Assembly: GCA_002633005.1 (NCBI GenBank)
Contig: NMRA01000643.1
Coordinates: 1-64,000, forward strand
DNA: 64,000 bases
From: Phoronis australis
Lineage: Eukaryota > Phoronida > Phoronidae
Reading direction: 5' to 3'
Shown here piece after piece: positions 10,055-22,140 of this stretch. The notes beneath the pieces were generated by a model. It did not search any database. It was not told the DNA's origin and was given only the letters and a program-made list of their open reading frames with translations. Both the position numbers and the translations under genes were made by a program. How positions within the stretch are numbered: the first letter of the stretch is position 1; each line of letters begins with the position of its first letter.

Positions 10055-10330
10055 ACCGGCCCCGGCACCGTTTGCATACATTATTTGCACCGGTCCGGTG
10101 GTGGAGCCGGCACTAGGCCAACACCGGCCGAGAACCGGCCCAGCACCATCTCGGTACATGTGAAATGCTGCCAGCATGATCTGGTAAGATTTCACACGTA
10201 CCGGCCTGGTACTGGGCCGACAGCAGACCAGACCTGGGTTGGTACTAAGCTGGTGCTACTGTGGTGTCACCTTGGTAATTTTGGGTACAAAGCTGGTTCC
10301 AGAACCACTGGACGGGTGCCAGGTAAGTAC
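10055..10330. repeat. ACCGG-rich low-complexity block with hairpins
   Basis: The block is unusually GC-rich for its surroundings and repeats ACCGG/CCGGY units many times. It includes an inverted pair GGTACATGTGAAAT ... ATTTCACACGTACC around 10153-10204. Long open frames on both strands here follow from the biased composition and are not taken as genes. Confidence 0.5.
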
Positions 10331-11136
10331 TAGGGTAATTGTCGATGCAATGTGATCTCGCACTAGGCTATGCCAAAATGTTTTGTTGGGATTTTATTAT
10401 GTTTAACACAAACCTTAATAAATATTTTCACTCACAGCTGTCGAAAACTTCAACATTTCTTTTTGTCGAAAATCGATGAACTTTCTAAAAAGGATTCAGC
10501 TAATTTTCAATCATACCTTGGTGCAATTTTTTGCCTGATTTCCTCTTGAGTTATCGGTATAAAACTTCCACGAAGCCAGACGAATTTTCACAAAAATCGT
10601 AAACTTTTTGCATTACCAACGACGTCAAAATTATTGAGATCTTTCGCGTGTCAAAAATCAGTGGTATACGGTGATGTATATTTGCTTTGATACAAAGTTT
10701 GCTGGAGATCTCCGACTCGTTTTTCAGTTATTGTTTTTATATATCAATGTGCTATTAATTGCCTTACATGATGATCACGCCTTTTGCCAAAGCATGGCAA
10801 AAAGAAAGGTTCTTTCACAGCAAAACAACTGTCAGCATCAATATAAACATGGTAAAAATTGTTTGATATAAATGTTCATGACGAAACCTCAAAAAGTGTT
10901 GTTACATTACCATATCATTTGAAGTAATTTTTGAGTTGCTTTTTAACACAAAAATCATATTAGACCCCCGCCCTATCACCAGTATGTAGAACAGTGTCTG
11001 GCAGTTTCATATGAATATAATCAACCATATCTGAGATATGATGTTCTGAGTTTGACAAAATATGGACATTTTCTAGACTCTTACATAACCTTTACTCACA
11101 AGACAGAAGTTTTGTGCAACGATCCCGCTTTGCTAT

Positions 11137-11170
11137 CATAATAATGATAATAATAATGATAATGATAATG
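11137..11170. repeat. AT/GAT-type microsatellite
   Basis: Alternating ATAATA and ATGATA units over about 34 bp. Confidence 0.7.
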
Positions 11171-11667
11171 AACTTTATTTATAGAGGATAAAATACACTA
11201 GATTTAAAAACATGCTTTAGCCAAAGACTAATATACAGCATGGTCCTCTCACAGCAATAAATCAAACGAAATAAATTAAGTTAGATTAAATTTAGTTACA
11301 TTAATTTAATTGAATAATTACACATATCTTTAAAACATTAAAACACCTTTTCTATAATATAATTGCCAGTACATCATACTTTAGGAGTGAGTTACTCAAA
11401 TTAGTCTGATTAAATGGCAATACTTTGCGGCACTTTGCTGAAGTCGTTTTTAGAAATAGTTGTGCGGAGCGTAAAACAAAATTTCTTAATCATTTTTCAG
11501 ACGTCAGCCGGCAACTTGACTAAGAACAGCGTTACTGAAACTCGGTAAACGCCATCACATAAAAATGTGATGTCGTAACCTGTTTTTATGTATTCTTTGG
11601 AAACGACCCACTAGGGGCAATTTACATGTAGGACTTATGAAATGTCCCTTTAAAAATTTGCGAACTC

Positions 11668-11821
11668 CAGTGCTGTAGTGGTAAAATTAGAGGTAAATAG
11701 GCGCCCAATGCCTACCGTACTACCTTGAGCACTGAGCGTAACTTTGTGCGTAGCGCCTACGCACAAACAACAAAAGGTGGTTGGCTGCGCCTACGTGCGC
11801 CTACCTCCCACTACAGCACTG
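11668..11821. mobile_element. hAT-like MITE with 8-bp target duplication
   Basis: The element starts CAGTGCTGTAGTGG and ends with its exact reverse complement, CCACTACAGCACTG. It is flanked on both sides by the direct repeat GCGAACTC (11660-11667 and 11822-11829). A 154-bp length, 14-bp terminal repeats beginning CAG and an 8-bp target duplication fit a non-autonomous hAT element. The interior carries repeated GTAGGCGC-like motifs. Related copies in opposite orientation lie at 45752-45916 and 46042-46206. Confidence 0.88.
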
Positions 11822-12269
11822 GCGAACTCTGTCATAATCGTTCGCCAAAAGTCAATATCGCTCAGCAATGTATACTCGCCTATAGATTATCAAAATTTGG
11901 CAACGATACGTGACTTGATCATTTTGAGCTAATCCTTGGAAACCAGATCCGGCAACAATAAAGTATCGGGAAACATGAAGAGCGACACGATTAGCTAGCG
12001 GCAGATATATCTGGTATTACCCTAGATTAGCTCCTTTGTGAAGCAGTTTGTTCAATATTTGATAATGGAACTAGTTCCCAAAATTCAGCTCGTCCCCTAT
12101 TTCTACCTGAGCACACAATGGAAGAGAAAATGTATCAAAAACGGACATAACACGATGGAAAATTGATTTTAGACAGGACCAAAACCCGGTTACAAAAACA
12201 ATGACGGTGAGCTCCAAGTAAATTTCTCCGTCAAGATTGAAAATATTTACAGTGTATGTGGCTTAGTGT
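11822..12269. other. Non-coding stretch, nothing recognised
   Basis: Short stretch between the MITE and the LTR-like element; only random short frames. Confidence 0.5.
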
Positions 12270-12724
12270 TGTGACGGGCGCGCCCTCCTTTTGTGAATTA
12301 TAGAGTTACACTTTCGGGCCACTTTATTATCGACTATTCTTATAGTTGTGTTTCATTACGTCACTCATGTCATGGAGTCACCCACACCTGCATTCGTTTC
12401 GTGTATAAAAAGCGGGCTGCCTGGGGTTTGAAACTCGCTCCAGTCCGATCTCCTAGCAATATTAGTGACGTCTTGTAAGTCTCCTATAGTTTCTTAAAAG
12501 TTTTAGAGTTGCTTAATAGTTTTTGATAAATTCTTTCTCATAACCACTGTTTGTAATTTTCGACAACATCAATAAATAAGAATGTATTTTTAATCAATTC
12601 AAATCTCCTTTTACTCCCGCTTTTTCAATACTTCAAAACAACTGAGCATCTATCCGTCAGGTAGACACCGCGGTCATCCACCACACACATAAAACACAAC
12701 GTTACACAGAACACCAGCGCTACA
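12270..12724 (+). mobile_element. Solo-LTR-like element, about 455 bp
   Basis: It begins TGTGACGGGCGCGCC and ends GCGCTACA, so it has TG...CA ends, with GTGT directly before and directly after it as a short target duplication (AGTGT if one base is shared). Inside, GTGTATAAAAAGCGGG at about 12400 looks like a TATA box and AATAAATAAG at about 12571 like a poly(A) signal, in the order expected of an LTR promoter and R region. No second LTR or internal gag/pol is seen, so it would be a solo LTR left by recombination. Confidence 0.55.
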
Positions 12725-13932
12725 GTGTTTTCGTCAAATACAATCATTGTACAAACTGAGCGTATCGTCGGCGCTCACTTATTAACTAAGCCACCACCGC
12801 CGTGTATTAACTTAGTGTAACCTGATCACGATAGTGTTTTCTGCACATGCCACTGCGGTATTTTCAGACAAGAAAACAATGACATGTTGTAATATCAGAC
12901 ATCAAAAGCAATCATTGCTCCTTTTGGTGACAGGACTACATTTCTCCTCTTCCCCTTTGTCGTAAATTGTCTCTGAGTATTCACGAAATGTCCGTCGATT
13001 TCTATTACATTTTGTTTGGCAGTTCTGGGCGAGCCGACTGGTGGGCGAGACGGTCTCGCCATCTAGTGACTGTCGCGAGGCAAGGAAAACATCTGTATTC
13101 ATATGAATACGGGCACAATCGAGTACTTTGACTTGCGCTGCGTCCAATAAGAATTATAACTGGTTTCAGGATAAAACAAAGACGTTAATTTGATGAAATT
13201 TAATCCCATACAAAGCAAGCGAGTTCGAGCACAAAGCGGCACTGATTAACAACTAAAACTGGAATTCGAGTATATATGCGTAGATTTTCTCCCAAAAACG
13301 TCCGTCTGGTTACACGCAGAGAGTCGTGGTTAGCTTGGTCAGGCTATAACCAGTCCTGAAAGTACAATTATTTTGATAGAATCACTCGTTGCATATCTCA
13401 CACGTTTAAGTGTGATTTTGTTTTCAAAAAGTACGCGTCTTAAAGGTTTCGGGAACACGAATTCAACTACTCGATTCAACCCCAGATTCAGTTTATCGCC
13501 TATGAGTTTCTATGAATGCTTCATAATGATGATGATTGGGCCAGGGTCTTTCATCTCAAGTCAATAAAAATTGGTCATTGTATAACCACGAACGCCGAGG
13601 CTCAACACTGCAACTCTCAACCTTTTACAACGTCAAGACTAGTAGGCAGGTTTCAGGGCAATGAAAGCTACTCGTTTTATGGAGTGAAAAAAAATCCAAT
13701 GTGACATAATTTGACTATGGACATTGGACAGAATCCAGAATAGACCGTACACCTACCTACATGGAAGGGGAGTCAGCTAGGTGGGGTTTGATATCGTCAT
13801 AGGAAAAAAACGCGTGTCGTGAAAAAAGGTATCCCCAAGAAGATCGTGTAAACGACTTCTGGTGCTAGTCATCGTTTTATAATAATGAAGCAAACATCTA
13901 AGTGAAATGTTAAGAAATACTTGCCTCCTGCT
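12725..13932. other. Non-coding stretch, no gene recognised
   Basis: Only short frames without splice context or domain resemblance; the 81-codon minus frame at 12902-13147 shows nothing recognisable. It is probably the 3' flank and possible 3' UTR of the minus-strand acidic gene whose stop is at 13933. Confidence 0.45.
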
Positions 13933-14018
13933 TTACTTTACTTTTTGCTCTTCCAAATACGAGTCCAGCTCGCGTTCAGTTAGCTCGTCGGCATCGTCAT
14001 CATCGTCAAAAACGTCCT
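13933..14018 (-). CDS. Last coding exon of an unrecognised acidic protein
   Basis: After an acceptor (CCATTGTAG) the frame gives 'DVFDDDDDADELTERELDSY', then 'LEEQKVK' and a TAA (13933-13935). The exon starts with two bases (AG) that complete a codon begun in the previous exon (phase 1), matching the exon at 14715-14789. It is a highly acidic tail with a short predicted helix. I do not recognise the family; the three phase-matched exons make a real gene likely. Upstream exons should lie further right on the minus strand, beyond the repeat array. Confidence 0.6.
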
Positions 14019-14714
14019 CTACAATGGCGCAAAGTGAATTCTTAAACGAAATTATTAGAACATGAAAACGGGAACAACATTAAAGGCTGCGATCATATTT
14101 AATAATAGTTACTTCTGGTCATGCCTCTGATGAACATGTTACTGAAGATGTTAAATTGTACCGTATTGCCGTGCCTTTAGGCCCATGAGCCTACATCCGA
14201 AATAATGCCTTTTACGTAGCCCTTTTTACCCAAGTGGTTCGCATATTGACGCATTCGCCAACGTTTCGCAGAAAGCGCAACTAATGTCCCCTGTATAGGA
14301 CTATGCATCAATTCGCATGTAGGCGCATTCGTTTTGACTACCGCTGTGCCTCTTAATGGCAATTGTTTTACGTTTGCCTCAGTATCTCTGGAGTTCCTTG
14401 AATTTTCAAGAAATTTGGTAAATGGTTTTGTATTACTATATTGCATCGCCTTTAGGTCCATGGACTCATGTCCCAAGTAATGCCTTTTGGGGGACTTTTT
14501 CACCAAAGTGATTCGCATATTGGTGCATGTGCCTAAGTTTCGCATTTAAGCGCTGTTCCGCACAAACGTCCATGGACCTAATGACGCGGCAATACGATAA
14601 CAATACATGTACAAGGAATAGTTGTGAAGGAGAGGATGGGTCCTGCACGACCCAGGCCAATATGGCTAATGCACGTACGTCTATAGTCAAGTTGTATTTG
14701 GCTTCATGTCTTAC
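14019..14714. other. Intron with two copies of a dispersed repeat unit
   Basis: Two related units start at about 14174 (GCCTTTAGGCCCATGAGCC) and 14449 (GCCTTTAGGTCCATGGACT) and continue with TTCGCATATTG and GCGCA motifs. The same unit recurs at about 57446-57680 and, in part, at about 19490-19535. The 'ctaccgctgtgcctcttaat' segment is the reverse complement of the core of the 15.6-19.5 kb array, so all are one family. Confidence 0.55.
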
Positions 14715-14789
14715 CATTCATTGCTCGTTCTATCATCTGGTCGTCTTGCATGGTGTTTGATTCGTGGAATCCTTCATCAATGAACTCAT
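14715..14789 (-). CDS. Penultimate exon of the unrecognised acidic protein
   Basis: Acceptor TTGCAG and donor GTAAGA bound 75 bp that read 'EFIDEGFHESNTMQDDQMIE' and on to 'RAMN', acidic and helix-prone. Entry and exit phases (1 and 1) match the exons on both sides, which argues strongly for a genuine spliced gene. Confidence 0.62.
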
Positions 14790-15486
14790 CTGCAATGCGA
14801 AACTCATAGGTTTAAATTTTCATAACAGGAACGGCTGGCCAGGTGTTCTATTCCACATAATTTATTTGCGGAGGAGGGATGTCGCCGAACATTCAAAATC
14901 CAGACCAAAGCAATGCGTCACCTATCTAGATAATGGGCACCCCGGATAATACCAAATGAGGAAACTCGCTGATCACATCATTTTTCATTCAGTCATGCAA
15001 CCCGGAGCGATGACAGAATTCCGAGATAACCACCCAAGGTGACACTCGACATGGCACAATAGCCAGACGAAACGATAGCCGGGAGAAACAAATCACTCGC
15101 GACGTTACCTGATGGGACCAAATGTTCATCCAAGTTGGCAGAGCCCCCGCACTGCGACAACGGAACCCATAATTCATAAATTTATTCAATACGTAAGTCT
15201 TGAAACCAAAAAATACAAAGTCAATCCAGTTCACTAAAAGTGTCAAAATTACATATTAACCATGCATTATCAATGCTTGTAACACAACACTCACATCCTG
15301 ACCACCTACACTCTATTAGACCGTGATTCCTTCATCTTTATTCACTACGGCTAGAATTCTGTTCTAATTAGCACTCAATACTCATCATCAGTTTCGTAAG
15401 TTCTGCACCAAATTCTCCGACAATTTTCAGGCAACGCAACATTTGACGGTTTCAAAATGTAACAATCACTGATCACTATCGCCTAC
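14790..15486. other. Intron of the acidic-protein gene
   Basis: Bounded by the splice sites of the flanking exons. An 85-codon minus frame (14989-15246) lies inside but lacks convincing splice borders or a known domain. Confidence 0.45.
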
Positions 15487-15580
15487 CGTAAGACCCCGGT
15501 TCTTTCAAACTCCTCAGAGACATTTCCTTTTCATTTTCCGGAACATACTTCATTATTTCCGAAATGTCGCCGTCTGTCAG
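15487..15580 (-). CDS. Upstream exon of the unrecognised acidic protein
   Basis: Acceptor ATAATTTCAG and a donor at GTAGGC bound 94 bp reading 'LTDGDISEIMKYVPENEKEM' and then 'SLRSLKEPGSY'. It starts in phase 0 and ends in phase 1, feeding the exon at 14789. The mix of Glu/Lys and hydrophobic residues suggests helices. No catalytic motif is visible and the family is unknown to me. Its own upstream exons were not found; a possible first exon lies at 22563-22594. Confidence 0.6.
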
Positions 15581-15779
15581 CTGAAATTATAACAAAACCA
15601 ACGCGTAGCTTTGACATGCGCACACTGTGTGTATCGCATACATCCCATATACAAAGGATGATTACTATTTCAAACATATCAACTTGAGGGAGCATCAGTT
15701 GTAGTAAACTTGAAATAACCTATGCATGGGGTGCATAGCAAGTCAGTAATGCTCTCTCCTCAATAGAAACACACCTGTC

Positions 15780-18700
15780 AAGATCATAAACAATAAAACA
15801 CCCACAAGGTGGCCAAATTTCTTTAAAATACGTCAAGGAACTGCAAAGATCCACAGTAAAACGTGGGGAAAAGAAAATTGCCACTGTAAGGGTTACAGCG
15901 GATCCGTCCGAAAGTCGTCATCATCCGTTTTCACCTTTCCACAAGTACATTTGCCAAATATAAGAAAGATTCTGCAGAGGTTTTAGGAGATAGAGCAATT
16001 GACGCAAAACAAAACTGCAAGTAGGAGGTGCCATAAATGTCGGAGCTGTCCGAAAATCATCGCCAGCCGTCCTCTTCCCAGTACGAACATTTATACCAAT
16101 TTTCATATTCAACCGTAAAGTGGTTTGACTGGTAGAAAGGCGGACACCAAAAACTGACTCAAATATAATAAAAACGCGGCCACTACGTGGCACGTGCTCT
16201 ACGTCAAATCCATCTGAAAACAGACAGATGCTCTTTCCTTCTTAGCAGAAACCTATAAATTAAATTCCATAAAAATCTGTCAAGGAACTTCAGAGATACA
16301 GAGGAAAATAGATAACAATTCAACAATAGACGCAACAAAAAACAGCCTCTAGTAGGCGCCACGGAAGACGGAGCCATCCGAAAATCATCGCCAGCCGTCT
16401 TCTACACAGTTAAAACATACAAGCCAATAATGAACCTTATTTGCCAGATTTTAAAGATATTTTCTAAACGGGGCCTTCAAAAATCAAGAATACGGCCGTT
16501 TTTGCTCAAAATATTCTAAAGAGTCGATAATTAAAAAACTAAGACCTATTTCAAAAATCTGAGGCAAAGTTCCCTCGAAAATGCCGTTATCAACATTTTG
16601 ACAAAAGACAAATATGATTGGACGAACAATAACTTTAAAATGTCTATTCAAAGTCAAAAAAAATACTAAAAACGCATAGTCTCGTGAAAAAATCTAGACA
16701 AGTGGAATAATAATTTTGTGAGGAAACTTATTCGCCTTTCATAAAATATATACTTTGCAGGAGTTAGATCAGACAGACTTTAAGATATATGCACATAAGT
16801 GAAACCTGGTAAACAAGGTATATAGTGGTTTGGCTGACTCCAAAAACAAACTAGAAAACGGTAAAATGGCCGCTAGGTGGCGCAAAATACCTAGAATCCA
16901 TTCAAAAACAGGAAAGTGACGTCATCTCACTTATTTGCTATATTTTATGAAAATCCGTAAAGGAACACCAAAGGTACATAAATAAACGTAAAAATAAAAC
17001 TGCCCCATACACGGGACACACCAGTAGTCTGATCCGTCCGAAAATCCGTCTATCCATAAAAAAGAACATATTTGCAAAATTCCATGAGTTTTAGAAATAT
17101 AGCAGCTAGCAGATGCTGGACACCAGATGCCGGCACATAAAAATATTAGCTATTATTTAATTTTTATGATTCGATAAACAAATCCCGTTAATTCAATTTA
17201 CACATTTTCAAATCATTGTTTACAAAACAAGATCTACTAAACATCCAGTGGATATGGTGGGGACTATGGAACGATTGTCTTGGTACGTACGTTTCATACC
17301 AGGACTTGAGGAAGGCACTGTTCTGAAACAATTATATTACCTTGACTGAGCCATATTTGGTCTAATTTACAATGCCGATATAAAGGGACATCGTCCCTCT
17401 GGCTCTTTTTAGACATTGCCGGTTCAGACACCGGTCCTCAACTGTTTGGTAATCCGACACACTCCGCTGATAAACGTGTCCACATTGTAGAGAATCCGGT
17501 ACCCAACCGGCATATACCACTAGCACCAAAATGTTGAACATATTTAATTTTCGTGAAAGTCTTGACAGTTTCCAATAGACTCTGTTCATTCGTTTCGGTA
17601 ATAGCCTTGACTGTCATCAAACCGTTCGCTTGCGTGTTGGCACCGTGTACAACCGTTGTCAACTGCCATCCATATTTTTCTCTAGAGAAAATTTGTCATT
17701 ATACGGATACTCGAACACGATGTGAACACAGGAGCAACACGGTTCAAGTTTAACATTGCAGTTTCCTAAGTAGTGACATTATGGATACACCACAAAATCA
17801 CCACACGGTGTTACTGCGATTGACGCAAAGCATTCCAAAGCAGTGGCCCGCGGCTATCCTCAGGTGCAGCAGCCAGTCATTCTACTCAGTGCCATATTTA
17901 CGCTTGGAGGCCGAAGCACTATTCTTTAACGTAATTCTTAAACAAGAACAATAGGCGGAGCGGGCGCTCACGACTACACCGCAAACAGTTAGCTCCTAGG
18001 CGTGTTTTCAATTATCATAAAAATGACTATTAAATGACACATACACCAAAACTCGTTCGAAATAGGGAAGGTGTCGCGAACTCTCTAATACAAAAATACT
18101 TTCCAAATCACTTGAAAATACGCGAAGTAACTGCAAATGATAAAGAGGCGAACGTAAACATGGCATTCGGAGGCACAGCGGTAATATGATATCTACATCT
18201 GTTGTAAAATTTCAACTTATTAACTTACTGAAATAAGAATACAATTGCTAAATTCTGACCTTGGTAGGAGTTTACTACATATTCAGATGCAAAACATGTC
18301 CCAAGGGGACACCACAACAGTTGGACTTGTCTGAAAATCTACACAAGTCGTGCTCTTATCACTAGGGTTACATAAGCCAATTTCCATAACTATGTTCTTA
18401 ATGGTTTAGCACATACACGTCAGGAAGACTATAAAAACACACGGACATAATTGAAATGGTTTAGTACGTGGCGTAAAATACACTGTACGTCGATCACACC
18501 CCATAAGTAAACTGTGCTGTCGTCTTCACAATAGGAACTTTTTTGACAAATTTCACGAAGAAACATCGCGAAACTCTGAAGATAAAGAGGCAAACGTAAA
18601 CACTAAAATTGCCACTAGGAGGCACAACGGTTGTCAGAGCCGTCCAAAACGTCATGGGCATTTATAGGAGAACACCTACAAAGTTCGCAGAGATCCTACA

Positions 18701-19480
18701 AAAACCAGGAGCTATGGAAGCTATGGTCGTAAAAATACAAAATCATCACTAGAGACGCCTCAGTTGTCAAGAACACATCCGCCGTTTTATTATTTGAGCA
18801 CCTTGGCGGACGCCAAAAACGAACTAAAAATCATAAAAAGGCCATTAAGTGGCACAGAATGCCTCGAATCCGTCCGAAAATGGAAAGGTATCGCTGTCTT
18901 CTTAAAACAAACTTATAAAATCCAAAAGATACAGAGGCAAACGTGAAAACTAAAATTAGCACTAAGATACAGCTGTTGTCCAGTTGGTCTGAAACTCATT
19001 GGCATCTGTTGCCATGTACATGTACATAGGAGTACACTTGCGAAATAGCCAATCCGCCCGAAAATGGGAAGGCGTCGTCATCTCCGTAATAGAAACCTAT
19101 TTGCAGAATTTCACGAAAATACAATAATAAACTCCGAAAATACAGAGGCAAACGGCAAAAAAAAACACAAAAATTTGCCACTGGAGGGCACAGCAGTTCG
19201 ACACTCGTAGCGTTTGTTGTTACTTCCATAAGAGCACATCCGTCAAATTTCACAAAACTCCCTTCAAAGGTTAAGGAGACTCAGCTGCGCTGCAGACACA
19301 ATAAAAAACAAAATCGCCCAGTCCGAAAGTCAACTTCAGTCGTGGCCTTCTAACCAGGAACGCATCTACAAATTTCCATAATGATCTTTTGAGGGGTTTG
19401 GCAACTAGAGATGGACACCAAAAATAGACTCAAAAACAACAAAAATGGCCCAAGTTGCCGAAATGCCGGGCATCATTTTC
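15780..19480. repeat. Long degenerate tandem repeat array (about 3.7 kb)
   Basis: A composite unit recurs many times with strong decay. It reads roughly: AAAATTGCCACTAGGAGGC (or GCCGCTAGGTGGC), then TCCGTCCGAAAATC, then AATAGAAACCTATTTG, then AATTTCATGAAAATCCGTC, then AGATACAGAGGCAAACGT. Copies of the core are seen near 15860, 16010, 16340, 16870, 17000, 18600, 18830, 18950, 19170 and 19440. It probably fills an intron of the minus-strand acidic gene. Minus ORFs at 17362-17662 inside a less repetitive part have a hydrophobic start but no support as genes. Confidence 0.7.
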
Positions 19481-21560
19481 AAGCAGTGTTTAACTCAAAT
19501 GGTTCGCGTATAGGTTCATGCGCCTAATTCTGAATACAGACACAGCTTCATATGAAGGAAAAGTGTGGTGATGGAATCAATGGTGACTCTTTTTTTCTTT
19601 TTTTGTAATCAATCCTTTAATATCAAAGGTACCTTTTTAGAGGAGGCAACAACTGATATTCCAGCGCTAGCACGGTGGCTGAGCGCCTTTTTACACTGTG
19701 AAAGTGATTGTGCACGGTCCATTTCAAACCGCCAAGACAATGGGGCTATTCGGAGAATTCTCCTCGCGGTGTCGCTGCTGTACTAGTGGTGATAGAATTG
19801 CGCATGCGTCGCGGTCTGCATGTAAACCGTTGGTAAAAAGACGGATTGTTATCAAAATACGTCGTCGCGCTAAGCCTTATTATTGATATTTTCTCTGGTG
19901 CAAGTCTCCGACAGGTAGTCACAAATTCCCAAAAGACCCAACTTTACTACATTCGTGGAGAATTGCGGTCAAAAGGGTCAACCAACTGAGAAAAAGTGTG
20001 TGGATGCCGAAGCCCCATTGGGAGACTACATAACGTTACTTGGTAAGTTTTTAAATTTTAGCAATCAAGTTTCTATCAACATCGTTCGGTGATGTTATCC
20101 CCACCAGTTACCCCCAATGAATAACGGGTTTATTGAATGGAACTAAGTGTTTCTTTTCGGAAACTCACCCGGGACTCGGATGCCGGGTAGGCTAGCACCA
20201 CATATTCACATATTGTCCTGGGTGGGAATGCGCCCAGTATAAGAGGTGTATGGTACGTGAAGAAGTCATGGGTGACTTTTTCACTGCAGTTTCTCTTCAG
20301 AGCTATGCTATGTCCAATAAAATTCTCTAGATGAGTGAGTTTGCTTGTTTTATAGCGGACCCCTCCCCCAGGACTACCAGATTAGTTACCGAATTAACAT
20401 GAATCAGCTATTCAGTAAACGCCATAACATTGCATTGGAATAAAAATTGACACCTAGAATGAATTTTACTTGAGGTCAGAAGCACATTTTAGGTGTCGTG
20501 AAAAATGCACATTGTTAAATCACTTTTAGCCTGTTTCACATATTTTAATTCAGATCTTAAATAAGTCTTGGGTACAAAGATTATTAGTTTCTACATATAA
20601 ACATGAAGATGAAACGTCAAGTATGTTCTGCCTTAGTAAAGTAGTTTTGTCTTGTGTTTTCTTTTATAATTTGCTAGTATTTCTCTGACTATTCTGTTAC
20701 AGGTGAGAGAAAATGACTGAAACCAGCCGGCTGACTGTCTATTTTACCTTTGGACAAAGTGAAAAGTAATCCTTCAGCAACAACCTGAGAGAATTGAACT
20801 TAATTCAGAAATTCAGGCCTTGATATGCCTGATTATGGACTCCGTTGCATGGAAAAATTACAATTGTCTTTAACAATGTTGTTTCTTTGTATGTATGTGG
20901 TTGTTCAGTTTGCCATATTGTTTTTTAAATAACACTGATAATTGTTTATTCTCGAATCTTGTGCATACCAGATTCTTATCCAGCTAGCTACAATTGAAAA
21001 GTAACATACTTTTCTTGCATGTGGAACTTTTGTTGTGGACAAGTTAACACAAAACTTAAAATTGTTCAAAGGCCTTCTTAAGAAAGCCATAAAAATAATT
21101 ACACACACAAACAAATCAAATGCAATCAAAGGGGATACTTCATTTTGATCGCTGCACATTTCTAGAGGTCAACAGGAAAATGAAAATTCTCAAGCGTAAT
21201 CGGTAATCATTTCAGCTTTATTAAAGATTATGTTATGTATGGGCTTTAAAATTGAGGAAATATTGTGGTTTCAATAGTTAGTGACAAAATTGCCTGTTGA
21301 TGAAAAATTTATTCGATCATCAAAGTGTAACATTAACGGGCTTTCTACTGACAATAAGACAATCGATGCAGTCATTGAATGTTATTTCCCCATAATGTGT
21401 ACCAAATTGAAAAGTTTTTACCATTATTACAAAGTCGTTCTTCTGAAAGAAAAAGTTAATGTCACTCAGTAAGAAAGGACAGGTATTTATACCAGATGCT
21501 TTTGGTTTTCATTTCACAGGGATCTAGTTTCAATGGCCTATAGAAGCGCTTGTAAAAAAA
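19481..21560. other. Non-coding stretch, no gene recognised
   Basis: Only short frames occur. It contains one arm of an inverted pair at 19738-19800. The 84-codon minus frame at 20905-21159 shows no domain. Confidence 0.45.
19738..19800. repeat. Inverted pair, left copy
   Basis: CAATGGGGCTATTCGG, then after a variable middle GTACTAGTGGTGATAGA. The same two blocks in the same order occur on the opposite strand at about 22700-22768, bracketing 2.9 kb. This could be element ends or a duplicated regulatory segment. Confidence 0.45.
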
Positions 21561-22140
21561 GGTCCAACTTCGGCACGTGGCTTTCCTTCAGCTTACCTCA
21601 TTCAGCCTCAGTAACATGTACAATTAGATCCTTGAAGGTAAACACAACAGCATATCACTTGTCTCGTTCTGTGCTCAAAATCTGACCCTGAACTAGACCA
21701 GAGTGTCACTAGGTCTTCTTTAGCTTCAATCCCTTATGTTTCTTCTTATGTTGTCCACACATGACTTATTGCCTATGAAAGGGCATCCTCACCATCGAGG
21801 CTGACTTGTGTAGCAGTCAGATATAGTTCCTCTTCATACACAAACAATCCACTGACACGTTGTCATATGGTAACTTCGTACTGCGATTCACATTTCTCCA
21901 GGGCCACTGACTTGTACATTGTGCCATGCAGCACTGCTGGTGTGTGGAAGTGCTGTGGGAAGAGAAAGGAGTAACAAAGCTTGTTCGTTGTCTCCGATGT
22001 AGAAAGTAGGCTTCAACAACAGATCTGCATTGGATGGGAAGATCTTGCTGGTTAGCAGCAATCAACTGCCTAAAACCAATTTTTGTCCATTCAGGGTCGA
22101 TGCAGAAGCGATGTATATCTCTTCTGCACGGTACAAGCCC
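21560..22140 (-). pseudogene. Coding-like relic on the minus strand, family unknown
   Basis: Reading the minus strand leftwards, protein-like stretches appear in shifting frames: 'YRAEEIYIASASTLNGQKLV', 'FYIGDNEQALLLLSLP', 'LFVYEEELYLTATQVSLDGE' and 'FKDLIVHVTEAE' followed by a stop. Stops and shifts between them prevent a continuous product. The 82-codon frame at 21817-22065 is one piece only. It looks like a decayed gene or processed copy, but I cannot name the parent. Confidence 0.3.

Larger units (their letters stand above)
9225..11667. other. Non-coding stretch with simple and GC-rich repeats
   Basis: No gene recognised. It holds the ACCGG-rich block at 10055-10330 and an ATAATG-type microsatellite at about 11137-11170, both listed separately. 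The rest is AT-rich with frequent stops. Confidence 0.5.

Noticed and set aside
10034-10333. 99-codon Gly/Thr/Pro-rich ORF
   Set aside because: It follows from the ACCGG repeat composition; long frames occur on both strands.
17362-17662. Minus ORF with hydrophobic start and three Cys (MFNILVLVVYAGW...), considered as a secreted peptide
   Set aside because: The signal-like part is short, no splice or promoter context is seen and the frame lies inside a repeat array. A faint similarity to 22880-22960 did not hold up as coding.
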